64,000 nt of DNA from Enterobacter kobei (GTDB taxonomy: Bacteria > Pseudomonadota > Gammaproteobacteria > Enterobacterales > Enterobacteriaceae), in NCBI RefSeq assembly GCF_018323985.1, contig NZ_AP024590.1, forward strand, positions 1,922,001-1,986,000, in the 5' to 3' direction. A model generated the notes under the pieces. That model saw nothing but the letters and a program-made list of their open reading frames with translations, was not told the DNA's origin and did not search any database. Shown in pieces: positions 26,998 through 34,756 of this stretch (its first letter is position 1; each line of letters opens with the position of its first letter). Position numbers and translations under genes: made by a program.

Positions 26998-27052
26998 CGT
27001 TCCCTCCCGACGCCCAAGAGCGATGTGAGCTTACCTTTTTCATGGTATCAAA

Positions 27053-27289
27053 TCACCCAGGTTGTTTATTTCTGAGCGAGGCAACCCACGCATCTACTGC
27101 CTTGCGGTTATACATACACTCGCTGGATGGTTTCGGATTGCCATCCGGGGAAACATGAATATATTCCCGCCCAACCATCCAGCATTCTTTTCTGGCCCGG
27201 AGGATGGTCCCCGGCTTCAGCCCGGTCACCGTGATAAGAACACTCTCGCAAACCCACTCGTTAGGCGCTAACTGAATCACTTCTTGCAT
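27053..27289 (-). CDS. xis: Excisionase (DUF1233-type Xis)
   Basis: 78 residues from ATG 27289, preceded by GGAGGT; an in-frame GTG 12 bp upstream overlaps that ribosome site and is unlikely. It contains a winged-helix-like segment 'LKPGTILRARKECWMVGREYIHVSPDG' and ends 'MYNRKAVDAWV', typical of lambdoid excisionase-like proteins. Position directly upstream of int supports a role in directing excision. Confidence 0.8.
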   Translation of the reverse strand: MQEVIQLAPNEWVCESVLITVTGLKPGTILRARKECWMVGREYIHVSPDGNPKPSSECMYNRKAVDAWVASLRNKQPG

Positions 27290-27349
27290 AGTTACCTCCA
27301 CTTAGCCCGGCTGCACCCGGGCGTGAATCAATACTGCTGGTGGTTGAAA

Positions 27350-27922
27350 TCATCTTCGCTCTTGCTTTATTGCATACAGCTTGGTTCCCGGCTCTACATT
27401 AAAGTCCAGCCAGCGGAAATCGACGTTCCGCTCATGGTTTGGGTGGTTCCTGGCCACCACTTCCCCCACCAACTGCAAAGCCCCGCTTGACGGTTGGAGC
27501 ATGGCGGTGCGGCAGTCCTCAACCGCTTTGCATAGAGCCTCTCGATGGTGCCCTGCCATCGTGCCATTGTTCCAGTCGTTACCCATACTCATACCGTAAG
27601 CATGTTTTAACAGTCGATTGAAGCACTCCGGCACCTGCACTGGCTGCGCTACTGGAGGGGCGGCGTAGAGCTTGAATCCATCCGGGAAGTTATCCCAATC
27701 TGCGCAGCCATCACCAGCTAAACAGATAGCGTGTGCGTGAGGATAATTGCCTTCGTCGTCGCGGGAACCCAAGACAACCTCACCCACCGGCTCCCGCCCT
27801 TCGACCGCAATCAGGCGGCGGGCCATTTCTTTAACTTCCCACATTTCAGCATTTGCCGAAGATGATGTTTCATCGTTGTGCTGGAGTAGATTTTCCAGAC
27901 TTTCTTTGCTCAGTTGTGTCAT
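27350..27922 (-). CDS. Leftward-operon accessory protein (Ea22-like)
   Basis: 190 residues, no enzyme motif recognised. The N-terminal 'MTQLSKESLENLLQ' and 'EVKEMARRLIAVEGREPVGEVV' resemble proteins common in the dispensable leftward region of lambdoid phages, annotated Ea22-like or hypothetical. The pattern '..YAAPPVAQPVQVPECF' also recurs in that group. The ribosome site is GAGG. The function is unknown; it is probably transcribed from PL with the neighbouring genes. Confidence 0.65.
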   Translation of the reverse strand: MTQLSKESLENLLQHNDETSSSANAEMWEVKEMARRLIAVEGREPVGEVVLGSRDDEGNYPHAHAICLAGDGCADWDNFPDGFKLYAAPPVAQPVQVPECFNRLLKHAYGMSMGNDWNNGTMAGHHREALCKAVEDCRTAMLQPSSGALQLVGEVVARNHPNHERNVDFRWLDFNVEPGTKLYAIKQERR

Positions 27923-27932
27923 GGCTTATTCC

Positions 27933-28688
27933 TCAAACTGCTAATTGCAGTTGCATATCGAACCGGTCACGCTGCTCGCAGTACGCGAGAGAGCCGGGAC
28001 TATTGTGCGATTCAATGCGCTCGACCATCAGCGCCGCGCGCGTCTCTTTTGATGCTGGGGCGTAGGCACCTGACCATGCTTTGTCGATACCGATATTCCT
28101 GGCGACGTTGGTGCTGTCTGCGCTGGCAAGCGGTAGCTTTGTGAAGATCAGCGGGTTAAGCATACGCAGGCCGTGTAATTTCGTTACCGGCTGGCCGTAA
28201 TCATCAGTGACGTGACGGATAAGGTCTTTCATCCGAGCTACCGCCAGATTCGGGCGCTTAACGTCATAGTCGCCACAGCTGCCAATCGCCACACGCGGAT
28301 ACTCGTTGCAGAGCCTGAAGAATCGATCGTCACTTTCGTTCATGTGCCAGACGGGTACGCCAAAGAATTCGCCATGCGGCCATTCATCCAGTAACGCTTC
28401 GTTTTCTTCCTCACCGCCATCGATGACATCCGGGATAATGGCAAAGTCGAAACCTGGGTGATTCTTCCAGCGCGCCACAAACTCGTAATAATCGCTCCAG
28501 TCAATTTTGTTTCTACCGGCTGCCTTCCACGCAGTGAACGCCCCATTGTCGAGAGCGAATGACTGGCAGTATTCTGCCGCGAGGTTAATCTGGCCGGAGT
28601 GTGCGAACGATATGAAGGCATGCCGTCCTTTCCACGCCTTCAGCGCACACGTATCCGGCGTTATAGGTCCGCCGTGATAGTGGATCAT
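27933..28688 (-). CDS. Putative tRNA-guanine-transglycosylase-like protein of prophage early region
   Basis: 251 residues. The arrangement suggests a TIM-barrel of the TGT/DpdA type: 'FALDNGAFTAWK' (like the substrate-binding DSGGF of TGT), 'FDFAIIPDVIDGGEEEN', 'PVWHMNESDDRFFRL' and 'VAIGSCGDYD', with a later 'KLHGLRMLNPLI' (TGT and DpdA also have a late H.LG segment). Phage TGT-like proteins insert deazaguanine bases into DNA, but no deazaguanine biosynthesis gene is visible in the window. A role in DNA or RNA base exchange is therefore inference. The ATG overlaps the preceding stop (TGATG). Confidence 0.55.
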   Translation of the reverse strand: MIHYHGGPITPDTCALKAWKGRHAFISFAHSGQINLAAEYCQSFALDNGAFTAWKAAGRNKIDWSDYYEFVARWKNHPGFDFAIIPDVIDGGEEENEALLDEWPHGEFFGVPVWHMNESDDRFFRLCNEYPRVAIGSCGDYDVKRPNLAVARMKDLIRHVTDDYGQPVTKLHGLRMLNPLIFTKLPLASADSTNVARNIGIDKAWSGAYAPASKETRAALMVERIESHNSPGSLAYCEQRDRFDMQLQLAV

Positions 28689-29179
28689 CACTCCCCCTCG
28701 ATCTGCAATTTGATGCCAGCTGCGGCGCAGGCAGATTTAAACGCTGTCAGCGCTTCCTCGCGGTCGTAGCATTCTCCGTCTGGCGCTGGAGTTAGATACG
28801 CTTCGTCAATGTGATAGCCCTCGCAGTCGTAGCGCGTAGGTTCAATAAGATTCACAGTGAGCGTTCGGGCCTCAAGCTCGGCGATTCTGGCTTCCGCTGC
28901 ATCCGCGCGAGCACGATGTTTCTCAATGGCCGCGCATGCCTGGTCGTAAGCCCACTCTGTCGGCGTGCGGTTTTCATAGCGCTTCTCTGCGGCTTTCACA
29001 CGTGCCTTAAACTCAGCTATGCGCGACTCTGCGGCTTCCAGCGCCTCTGTCAGCGCCAGCACATTCTCAGGACTGGCTACGTCCTGCCATAAGTCGGATG
29101 TGTCGCAGGCTTCTCGGCACATGATTTCTTCCTTAGCCGCCGCTTTCAGCTTCGCCGTCAGTTCGTTGGTGTTAGTCAT
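28688..29179 (-). CDS. Ead/Ea22-like coiled-coil protein
   Basis: 163 residues from ATG 29179, after GAGG; the longer frame upstream lies inside the preceding gene. It is dominated by a long Ala/Glu/Arg-rich coiled coil ('EALEAAESRIAEFKARVKAAEKR', 'HRARADAAEARIAELEAR'). The C-terminal segment 'PAPDGECYDREEALTAFKSACAAAGI' is recurrent in lambdoid Ead/Ea22-type proteins. It overlaps both neighbours by a few bases, so it belongs to the leftward operon. Its function is unknown. Confidence 0.65.
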   Translation of the reverse strand: MTNTNELTAKLKAAAKEEIMCREACDTSDLWQDVASPENVLALTEALEAAESRIAEFKARVKAAEKRYENRTPTEWAYDQACAAIEKHRARADAAEARIAELEARTLTVNLIEPTRYDCEGYHIDEAYLTPAPDGECYDREEALTAFKSACAAAGIKLQIEGE

Positions 29180-29669
29180 GGGTGGCCTCAAGTTTTGATT
29201 TGCGCAGGGCTTCTTTGTAGCTGGCCTTTGCGGCTTTCTTCGTTGGTTTCCAATCACCGCGAATATCGCAATACGTATCCCAGTACGCGCGTGAGCGGCG
29301 AACCATGCGGTATTCCCATTTGTAACGGCCTATTTCGCGATCCTCATAAATAGGAAGTTCTATGCCAAGCCACTCACCAAAGGACTCACAAACTTCAGAG
29401 TGCAGATATTCATCGTAACGAGTTCTTTTCTTAGGCTCCGGCAGTGCAGAGATTGCCGCCGCCTCGCCCTTTTCGGTGACGTGATAGAGAGTGCCACCGC
29501 CCATAAGATCAGGCGCAGGCCGTGAGGTAGCGAAGCCATCAGAAACCAGCTCTTCCCACTTCTCGTTATCCGTATGGCCCTCACCAGCGAGGAAATAATT
29601 ACGGTATGGTGTACGGTTACGCTCGCTAATTCCCAGCGCGTGCTGCATGAGTTCAATGCCTGTGCTCAT
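29172..29669 (-). CDS. Hypothetical prophage protein
   Basis: 165 residues, not assigned. The central 'LVSDGFATSRPAPDLMGGGTLYHVTEKGEAA' resembles the wing and recognition part of a winged-helix fold. The C-terminus is basic ('KPTKKAAKASYKEALRKSK'). The start codon overlaps the preceding stop (ATGA). It sits in a tightly packed leftward early operon. Confidence 0.6.
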   Translation of the reverse strand: MSTGIELMQHALGISERNRTPYRNYFLAGEGHTDNEKWEELVSDGFATSRPAPDLMGGGTLYHVTEKGEAAAISALPEPKKRTRYDEYLHSEVCESFGEWLGIELPIYEDREIGRYKWEYRMVRRSRAYWDTYCDIRGDWKPTKKAAKASYKEALRKSKLEATHD

Positions 29670-30160
29670 CCCTTCACCTCGTTGCGCAGCTGGGCGGCGA
29701 AGTCAGAGCAGAAGTGATGCAAATCAATCGTGTCTTCAATGCTGATCTCTACCTCAGCAATGGAATCTCTTAGCATCTCCACACCATGCGCCCGCTGCTC
29801 GGCGATGAATCTATCCGTGGCGGGGGTTTTTATGTCGTTGATTGCATCAGTAAACCCGCCACGCTCCATGCCTAGTTCGGCTTCATAATCCGCATCGAAT
29901 GAAGCGTCCTTGCAGAACTTCAGCAGCGCGCCATTCTCCGCCACCACATCCGCAAGCTGTGCTGCCAGCTGATCGCGCTCTGATTGCATTCCATTACTTT
30001 TTTTCGTTAATCCGATGTAAGCCAAATTAAGCGCTTCAAGCCGGGAAGCTATTTCACCCACTAAATCGGAATAAACACCTGTCTGCTTAATGCTGGTGGC
30101 GTAGTTATGCGCCGTTTTGACCAGCTCGATGATGGTCATCTTTGCCATTTGCTCTTTCAT
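29666..30160 (-). CDS. Ead/Ea22-like prophage protein
   Basis: 164 residues with a helical N-terminus and a coiled-coil centre ('SERDQLAAQLADVVAENGALLKF'). The segment 'GFTDAINDIKTPATDRFIAEQRAHGVEML' is a recurring motif of Ead/Ea22-type lambdoid accessory proteins. The ribosome site GAGG is 7 bp from the ATG, which overlaps the yfdR-like stop by 4 bp. Its function is unknown. Confidence 0.65.
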   Translation of the reverse strand: MKEQMAKMTIIELVKTAHNYATSIKQTGVYSDLVGEIASRLEALNLAYIGLTKKSNGMQSERDQLAAQLADVVAENGALLKFCKDASFDADYEAELGMERGGFTDAINDIKTPATDRFIAEQRAHGVEMLRDSIAEVEISIEDTIDLHHFCSDFAAQLRNEVKG

Positions 30161-30687
30161 TGGCGCGCCTCGCTCAGTTCATTGAAGCGCTTCATGAACA
30201 GGCCATAGGCTTGTCCCGGGCGCAGTGGCACAACCTGAATCAGATCCGATGCGGGAACGCCTTCAAGGATCAGCCACGGCGTACCGTCATCAATCTCCAG
30301 ATCACGGCGTTCGGTGGCCAGCATGGTGAGATCGGCATATTTCACCAGGTCGGACTGATGCAGGGGCAACCCGAACTTAGAGCGGATCAGGTCATCAACG
30401 AGCGTTTCGATCCGGCGGTAATCCGGCAGCAGCCTTTTCAGCGGCGCGGGTATGTCCTGGCAGTAGGCTTCAGCGGCGTCATGCATCAGCGCTTCAAAGG
30501 CGTATTCCTGCGGCACTATCTGGCTGCACAGAACCGAGTGCTGCGCTACGCTGTAAAATTCCGGCAGGTGACCGGCGAAGCGGCAAATATTGGACAGGGC
30601 AGTGGCGATGTCCTCAATATCAACATCGTCAGTTTGCGCGTTCAGGTAATCAAAATGCTTACCGCTCAGGGTTTGAATAAAGGACAT
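30157..30687 (-). CDS. yfdR: HD-domain 5'-deoxynucleotidase, YfdR-like
   Basis: 176 residues, close to YfdR of the E. coli CPS-53 prophage. The HD-type metal-binding set is visible: 'RFAGHLPEFYSVAQHSVLCSQ', 'EALMHDAAEAYCQDIPAPLK' and a later Asp in 'VKYADLTMLATERRDL'. YfdR is a nucleotidase acting on deoxynucleoside monophosphates. In a phage early operon it would adjust nucleotide pools during replication. The ribosome site is GGAG. Confidence 0.88.
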   Translation of the reverse strand: MSFIQTLSGKHFDYLNAQTDDVDIEDIATALSNICRFAGHLPEFYSVAQHSVLCSQIVPQEYAFEALMHDAAEAYCQDIPAPLKRLLPDYRRIETLVDDLIRSKFGLPLHQSDLVKYADLTMLATERRDLEIDDGTPWLILEGVPASDLIQVVPLRPGQAYGLFMKRFNELSEARQ

Positions 30688-30735
30688 CGTTATTTCTCCG
30701 TGTTATTTCGCGCTGCACCGCGTCGAATTTTGGTT

Positions 30736-30773
30736 GCAGCAACCCAACCCATTGCGATGGGTTGGGTTGCTGC
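30736..30773. other. Long perfect hairpin between rdgC-like and yfdR-like genes
   Basis: Two 17-bp perfect arms, GCAGCAACCCAACCCAT (30736-30752) and its complement (30757-30773), are separated by TGCG. The element lies in the 93-bp gap of an otherwise tightly packed operon. No T-run follows in the operon direction, so an RNA processing, attenuation or mRNA-stability element is more likely than a simple terminator. Confidence 0.7.
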
Positions 30774-30780
30774 TGAGTTT

Positions 30781-31698
30781 TTACGCTGCTGGTTTTTGGT
30801 CTTGCGGATCTTTATAAGAGAGGAGTTCGCACAGGCCGTTTACCACCTTACTGAACTGGAAAAGATCGGCACCTGCCTGATGCCGCCATTGATATGCCCG
30901 GTCATCTTCTGGATTGAAGGTGTGATCCTGGGTGTCAATACGGCGGAAGTGGAAGTTTTCCGTAAGCAGGAAATGCACACCCGCACCGACGAGTTCCATC
31001 TGGTCAACTGTAAATCCGCTATTCAGGCTCTCGATGATCTCTGCCGCAACTGAATTATGTTCAGCTGAGTAGCGAATAGTTTCCTTCTGATCTGCGTGTC
31101 TTGAGAGTTGGATATAGTCACCAACAGCGAAACCATCGAACGCTTCGCTGTTACCGGCCAGGTGATTCTGCAAGCGAGTTGTCAAGCCGTTCTTTATGTC
31201 GCTGATATGGATCGTTTCGGTCTTAACGGAACCAATTACCTTAATCAGGAGTGCGCAGGCCAGCGAGGCCATATTTTTGTTCGAAGTGTTGATCACCAGA
31301 AGGTTATCGGCGGAGTTATACAGCGCCAGGATGAGGGAGGATTTAACGAAAGCCTTTTTGCACAGATCGACTTTCACCTGAGCAGCAATCTGGCGGCGCT
31401 CGATACGCTTTACTTTTTCGCCTCTGAGCAGCTCTACTTTGTTGACGCGCTCCTGCGTTTCGCGAACTACAACCTGCGCAGGTAATATTTTCTGATCATG
31501 GCGAATCACGATCGCATATCCGCCAGTAAGCGGGGTGACAAGTTCGCCTGTAACCGGATTTGGCACGAATGACGCACGGGAAAACTCGGTTTCGCCAATA
31601 TCGCTGTAGGGCAGCTCCAGCAGGTGACCCTCAACTGCTTCAATGCTTGGCAGCGTAGCCCGATAAACTATGGCGCTGCGGAATTTGGATAATTTCAT
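30781..31698 (-). CDS. RdgC-like recombination-associated protein
   Basis: 305 residues from ATG 31698, preceded by AGGAT at 7 bp. It has RdgC features: 'LVTPLTGGYAIVIRHDQKILPAQVV', a basic helical region 'VELLRGEKVKRIERRQIAAQVKVDL', a central 'ALYNSADNLLVINTSNKNMASLACALLIKVIGSV' and an acidic, Phe-rich C-terminal region. RdgC forms a DNA-encircling ring that restrains RecA. Phage copies occur at the head of leftward recombination operons, as here, in place of lambda exo/bet. Confidence 0.8.
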   Translation of the reverse strand: MKLSKFRSAIVYRATLPSIEAVEGHLLELPYSDIGETEFSRASFVPNPVTGELVTPLTGGYAIVIRHDQKILPAQVVVRETQERVNKVELLRGEKVKRIERRQIAAQVKVDLCKKAFVKSSLILALYNSADNLLVINTSNKNMASLACALLIKVIGSVKTETIHISDIKNGLTTRLQNHLAGNSEAFDGFAVGDYIQLSRHADQKETIRYSAEHNSVAAEIIESLNSGFTVDQMELVGAGVHFLLTENFHFRRIDTQDHTFNPEDDRAYQWRHQAGADLFQFSKVVNGLCELLSYKDPQDQKPAA

Positions 31699-31779
31699 TG
31701 GTTCGATCCTCTGCACAAGGGGTTAGTTTCTCCACACAACACAGAAGAGCACCTGCACAATACCGCGACTGCAATCGCC

Positions 31780-32133
31780 TTATGTACCCGGGTGGATTGG
31801 GTTATGAGCCCGTCGCCCGGTGATGCTCTTGTGTGTAGCGTAAAAAAGTGCGGCATCCTCACGGGTAAAGATCAGATGCCGCCAAAGACAGCAGTTGGCA
31901 TTTTTTGGCTGTGACACCGGGGCGCTACACCCGCTTACTTCCCGCCGCTCTGTTTTGGTATTGGTCACCAGTACCTGTGACTCAGCCGATTTACGGGTCT
32001 TTGCGTCGGCCGGCGCTGCAGCTCGCTTGAGCACATCACAACTGGAAGCGCACTCCAGCAAGTTCATACCTGTCACCCATAACCGATAAGTAAGGGAGTG
32101 CGCTTTCATGTTGCGTGCCTGTCTTTTCACCAC
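31780..32133 (-). CDS. Small hypothetical prophage protein
   Basis: 117 residues if started at GTG 32133; an ATG at 32109 would give 109. It is Cys- and Arg-rich with 'QPKNANCCLWRHLIFTREDAALFYATHKS'. Enteric prophages often carry such short ORFs, labelled Icd-like or Ash-like, at this place near PL, but I cannot prove the family. There is no convincing ribosome site. Apart from this ORF, the stretch 31699-32218 holds no recognisable gene. Confidence 0.4.
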   Translation of the reverse strand: MVKRQARNMKAHSLTYRLWVTGMNLLECASSCDVLKRAAAPADAKTRKSAESQVLVTNTKTERREVSGCSAPVSQPKNANCCLWRHLIFTREDAALFYATHKSITGRRAHNPIHPGT

Positions 32134-32218
32134 ATCAGGCTCGGTGGATCCTGCTATTCCCCAACAACAAGGATTCGGTTAATCTGGATATCCCCCACAA
32201 CAAAAAGAGTATTCAAAA

Positions 32219-32692
32219 GTGATTGCTGAGCTATCTATGGCGCTGTCCGCTCTGAAAGAAACCACAGGTCTTGTTAAAGTCATTAATGACGCTAAGAATG
32301 ATGCTGAAATTAAAGCTGCTACTTTCGAGCTACAAAACAAACTACTGATGCTTCAGTCTGAATGCTTTTCTCTTGGAGATGTATTGCATTCAAAAAACGA
32401 TCAAATTGCTCTACTCCATTCACAACTTGATGAATTTAAAAATTTTTCAGATCAATCAAATGGTTACAAATTAATTAAGTTAGAATGTGAAACAATTGTT
32501 TATGCAATGCTTGTTACATATCCATCTGGTGGTCAGCAGGTATTTTACGCATGTTCAAATTGCTTCAATAAAAAGCAGCTAACGCATTTGCAACCTAAAA
32601 CACCTTCAACATCACACTGTTTCGGTGAAGTTTTTTGCCCGTCTTGTCAGAATCAATACTTAATCGATAAGAAGGAATATCCAGATTTTTAA
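32219..32692 (+). CDS. Coiled-coil/zinc-ribbon protein on the strand opposite PL
   Basis: 157 residues from GTG 32219 (AAAAAGAG upstream); ATG 32237 is an alternative. The N-terminal half is a coiled coil ('ATFELQNKLLMLQSECFSLGDVLH'). The C-terminal part has a zinc-ribbon pattern, Cys-X2-Cys in 'YACSNCFNKK' and again in 'VFCPSCQNQY'. It is much AT-richer than the neighbours and runs opposite to the surrounding leftward operon, so it looks like a moron expressed from the lysogen. Its function is not recognised. Confidence 0.6.
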   Translation: MIAELSMALSALKETTGLVKVINDAKNDAEIKAATFELQNKLLMLQSECFSLGDVLHSKNDQIALLHSQLDEFKNFSDQSNGYKLIKLECETIVYAMLVTYPSGGQQVFYACSNCFNKKQLTHLQPKTPSTSHCFGEVFCPSCQNQYLIDKKEYPDF

Positions 32693-32794
32693 AGAACTTT
32701 GTGCCGTCAGTAATATTTTTATTTCTTGCGAATCATCCGGTCATTCATACGCCACCGGCGGCTACTTCGTGGGCGTCCTGCCTATTCGCTGTTG

Positions 32795-32834
32795 CTTGTA
32801 GGTACATTATGTACCGCATGGGTACATTGTCAAG
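32795..32834 (-). promoter_or_regulatory. Leftward early promoter PL with overlapping repressor operators
   Basis: On the minus strand TTGACA (32834-32829, perfect -35) is 16 bp from CATAAT (32812-32807, 5/6 -10). The palindrome GGTACATTATGTACC (32801-32815) covers the -10, and a second GGTACATTGT copy (32821-32830) covers the spacer and -35. The GGTAC half-sites match those at the cI-cro gap. Transcription would run leftward to the rdgC-like, yfdR-like, xis and int genes. Confidence 0.75.
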
Positions 32835-32836
32835 CA

Positions 32837-32860
32837 TAAAAAAACCCGCTTAACGCGGGC
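32837..32860 (-). terminator. Intrinsic terminator of the cI transcript
   Basis: On the minus strand the stem CCCGC/GCGGG (32859-32855 and 32849-32845) is followed by seven T, just after the cI stop and before PL. Confidence 0.85.
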
Positions 32861-32871
32861 TCAAGTTAAAA

Positions 32872-33561
32872 TTAATTTTTATGCAGGTATCGTCGTGGCT
32901 TGCCTGAAAAGATCACCGTTCCGATTATGGAGCAGTTGCCATCTATCTTTATGTAAGGCTCAGGCCAGCTTTGATTCAATGCCTTCAGATATTTACTGCA
33001 ACCATCTTCAATCAATCTCTTGAAGGTGGTTTCTCCGGAATCGTGCATAAGCGCTATTACATCATCGCCATGACTTGCCGGGATCTCTGGGTCAACAAAA
33101 ATCATGTCTCCAGGTCGATACTCATCGATCATGGAGTCGCCAATCACACGCAAGATATATGTCATGGGGCCGCACGGCACAGGGCACGGATAAGTTTCAA
33201 CGCTACTCAAGTCCACCTCAGCAAAGCCAGCTTCCGTCCATGCTCCTGCCTGCACCCAGGAAATAACCGGAACTAATGTAATATTTCTATTAGTGTCTGA
33301 TACGTCAGGACTTTTTGCAACGTTAGTAGTTTGATGTTCCTGATCCAACCATCCTAAAGGCAAATTGAAACATTTTTCAATATGGCGCGCCATCGCATCA
33401 CCGATATTTTTAGACGCCCCATCCCCCATAAACCTGCTGGTCTGGGTAGGTTCTCTGTCGATCATGGTGGCGAAGTAAGTGTTCCCGCCGACACCGTCAC
33501 GCAGTTTTCTGGCGTTTAACCGCCTAATTTCCTGAATCGTTTTCATCCCAGAATTAAACAT
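32872..33561 (-). CDS. cI: Prophage repressor CI (self-cleaving, S24 family)
   Basis: 229 residues. The N-terminal region (about 1-75) is the DNA-binding domain, and the C-terminal half is a LexA-type S24 peptidase. The cleavage site is Ala105-Gly106 ('WVQAGAWTEA'), with Ser143 ('VIGDSMIDEYRPGDMIFVD') and Lys181 ('ETTFKRLIED') as the catalytic dyad. It should therefore be inactivated by RecA after DNA damage. The ATG at 33561 has AAGG just upstream inside the operator region. It is divergent from the cro-like gene, with the operators between them. Confidence 0.93.
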   Translation of the reverse strand: MFNSGMKTIQEIRRLNARKLRDGVGGNTYFATMIDREPTQTSRFMGDGASKNIGDAMARHIEKCFNLPLGWLDQEHQTTNVAKSPDVSDTNRNITLVPVISWVQAGAWTEAGFAEVDLSSVETYPCPVPCGPMTYILRVIGDSMIDEYRPGDMIFVDPEIPASHGDDVIALMHDSGETTFKRLIEDGCSKYLKALNQSWPEPYIKIDGNCSIIGTVIFSGKPRRYLHKN

Positions 33562-33564
33562 TGC

Positions 33565-33620
33565 GTACCTTAAGGGTACAAGTACCTTGTGGGTTCATAT
33601 TATTCGTGTAATATGTACAC
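33565..33620. promoter_or_regulatory. Right operator region (OR-like) and PR
   Basis: Three 15-bp sites lie between cI and cro: GTACCTTAAGGGTAC (33565-33579), GTACCTTGTGGGTTC (33582-33596, 17 bp further) and GTGTAATATGTACAC (33606-33620). A PR candidate has TTGTGG (33587-33592), 16 bp and TAATAT (33609-33614), overlapping the second and third sites. The architecture parallels lambda OR. Confidence 0.75.
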
Positions 33621-33634
33621 AGGAGGTACATATT

Positions 33635-33835
33635 ATGAAAGAGTATTGGGACTCTTTATCCAAAGAGCAGCAGTGCGAATTAGCTGTAAGCGTTAAATCG
33701 ACTCCCGGTTACCTGCGATTGGTTTTCAACGGCTACAAAAAGGCAGGCTTCTCCCTCGCCAAAAAGCTCGAAGAAATCACGTCCGGCGCAATAACCAAAT
33801 CAGATTTGCGGCCTGACATCTACCCGAAACAGTAA
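33635..33835 (+). CDS. Cro-like regulator (YdaS family)
   Basis: 66 residues from ATG 33635, preceded by a strong AGGAGGT; the open frame upstream runs through the operators and is not used. It is a small helix-turn-helix protein ('GYLRLVFNGYKKAGFSLAKKLEEITSGAITKSDLRPDIYP'). The C-terminal 'KSDLRPDIYP' is characteristic of YdaS-type Cro proteins. It should bind the same GTAC operators and repress cI during lytic growth. Confidence 0.87.
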   Translation: MKEYWDSLSKEQQCELAVSVKSTPGYLRLVFNGYKKAGFSLAKKLEEITSGAITKSDLRPDIYPKQ

Positions 33836-33879
33836 CTGTGAACGTGGAAAAAAGACACCACAGCATTAAGGAGTTAACC

Positions 33880-34449
33880 GTGGATAAACAACACTGGCAA
33901 GTCGAAAAGCAGCCCGCGTGGCTGGTGACCGCAATTAAAAAGACCATTTCTAGTTTACCGGGTGGTTACGCCGAAGCGGCTGAATGGCTTGGCGTTACCG
34001 AAGATGCGCTGTTTAACCGCCTGCGCACCGGGGGCGATCAGATCTTTCCAATGGGCTGGGCGATGGTACTGCAGCAGGCCAGCGGCACCAAGCACATTGC
34101 CGATGCGGTATCACGCCAGTCCAACAGCGTTAATGTTCCGCTGGTGGACATCGAAGACGTGGATAACGCCGACATCAATCAGCGTCTCATGGAAACCTTT
34201 GAATGGATCAGTGAGCACTCGCGCTTCGTTCGACAGGCTACAGCCGACGGAGTTATTGACCAGGCAGAACGCGCTCAAATCGAAGAGAACAGCTATCAGG
34301 TAATGGCTAAGTGGCAGGAGCATTTAACGCTGCTTTATCGCGTTTTTTGTGCGCCAGAAAAGAGTGACGCCAGCGAGTGTGCAGCTCCTGGCGTCGTGGC
34401 GTGTCGTAACGTGGAGAAACTAACGCATGAACAGTTTAACGGTAAATAA
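33880..34449 (+). CDS. CII-type regulatory protein, YmfL-like
   Basis: 189 residues from GTG 33880, chosen because AAGGAG lies 6 bp upstream; the frame is open to 33838. It is strongly similar to YmfL of the e14 element: 'LPGGYAEAAEWLGVTEDALFNRLRTGGDQIFPMGWAMVLQ' contains a helix-turn-helix, and 'VPLVDIEDVDNADINQRL' and 'RVFCAPEKSDASECAAPGVVA' are conserved. It probably acts at the position of CII in the lysis/lysogeny decision; its exact targets are unknown. Confidence 0.83.
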   Translation: MDKQHWQVEKQPAWLVTAIKKTISSLPGGYAEAAEWLGVTEDALFNRLRTGGDQIFPMGWAMVLQQASGTKHIADAVSRQSNSVNVPLVDIEDVDNADINQRLMETFEWISEHSRFVRQATADGVIDQAERAQIEENSYQVMAKWQEHLTLLYRVFCAPEKSDASECAAPGVVACRNVEKLTHEQFNGK

Positions 34450-34756
34450 CCGCTTACCGCAACTGCGGATGATCCCGGTGCCGGGACAGCCGCTGTTTCG
34501 GTATGAACGCAGAATATCAAACCGCTGGGTGGCGTGTAACCACAGCCGCGCGCGGGCAATCGTGGGTGTGTATTACCGGAGGGCGAAAGCGTTATGCGTG
34601 AACTCAACCGATGGTTCAAAGACCACCACGGCATTCCTGTCAAGGTCATCAGATGGGAGCCAGAAACCCGGCGCGTTATCTATCTGCGAAAAGGTTATGA
34701 GCACGGTGAATGTTTCAGCCCGCTCGAACAGTTCCAGCGAAAGTTCAGGGAGATAG
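34427..34756 (+). CDS. Small hypothetical ORF overlapping YmfL-like and DUF4222 genes
   Basis: 109 residues. Only the first ~57 codons lie in otherwise unused DNA ('MNSLTVNNRLPQLRMIPVPGQPLFRYERRISNRWVACNHSRARAIVGVYYRR'). The rest overlaps the DUF4222 gene in another frame and is low-complexity Ser/Arg, so the product may be real only in its first part. A GGAG lies 10 bp upstream of the ATG. No function is recognised. Confidence 0.35.
   Translation: MNSLTVNNRLPQLRMIPVPGQPLFRYERRISNRWVACNHSRARAIVGVYYRRAKALCVNSTDGSKTTTAFLSRSSDGSQKPGALSICEKVMSTVNVSARSNSSSESSGR

Noticed and set aside
30142..31053. 303-codon plus-strand frame opposite yfdR-like and rdgC-like genes
   Set aside because: Covers two recognisable genes and the long hairpin; no ribosome site or family resemblance.
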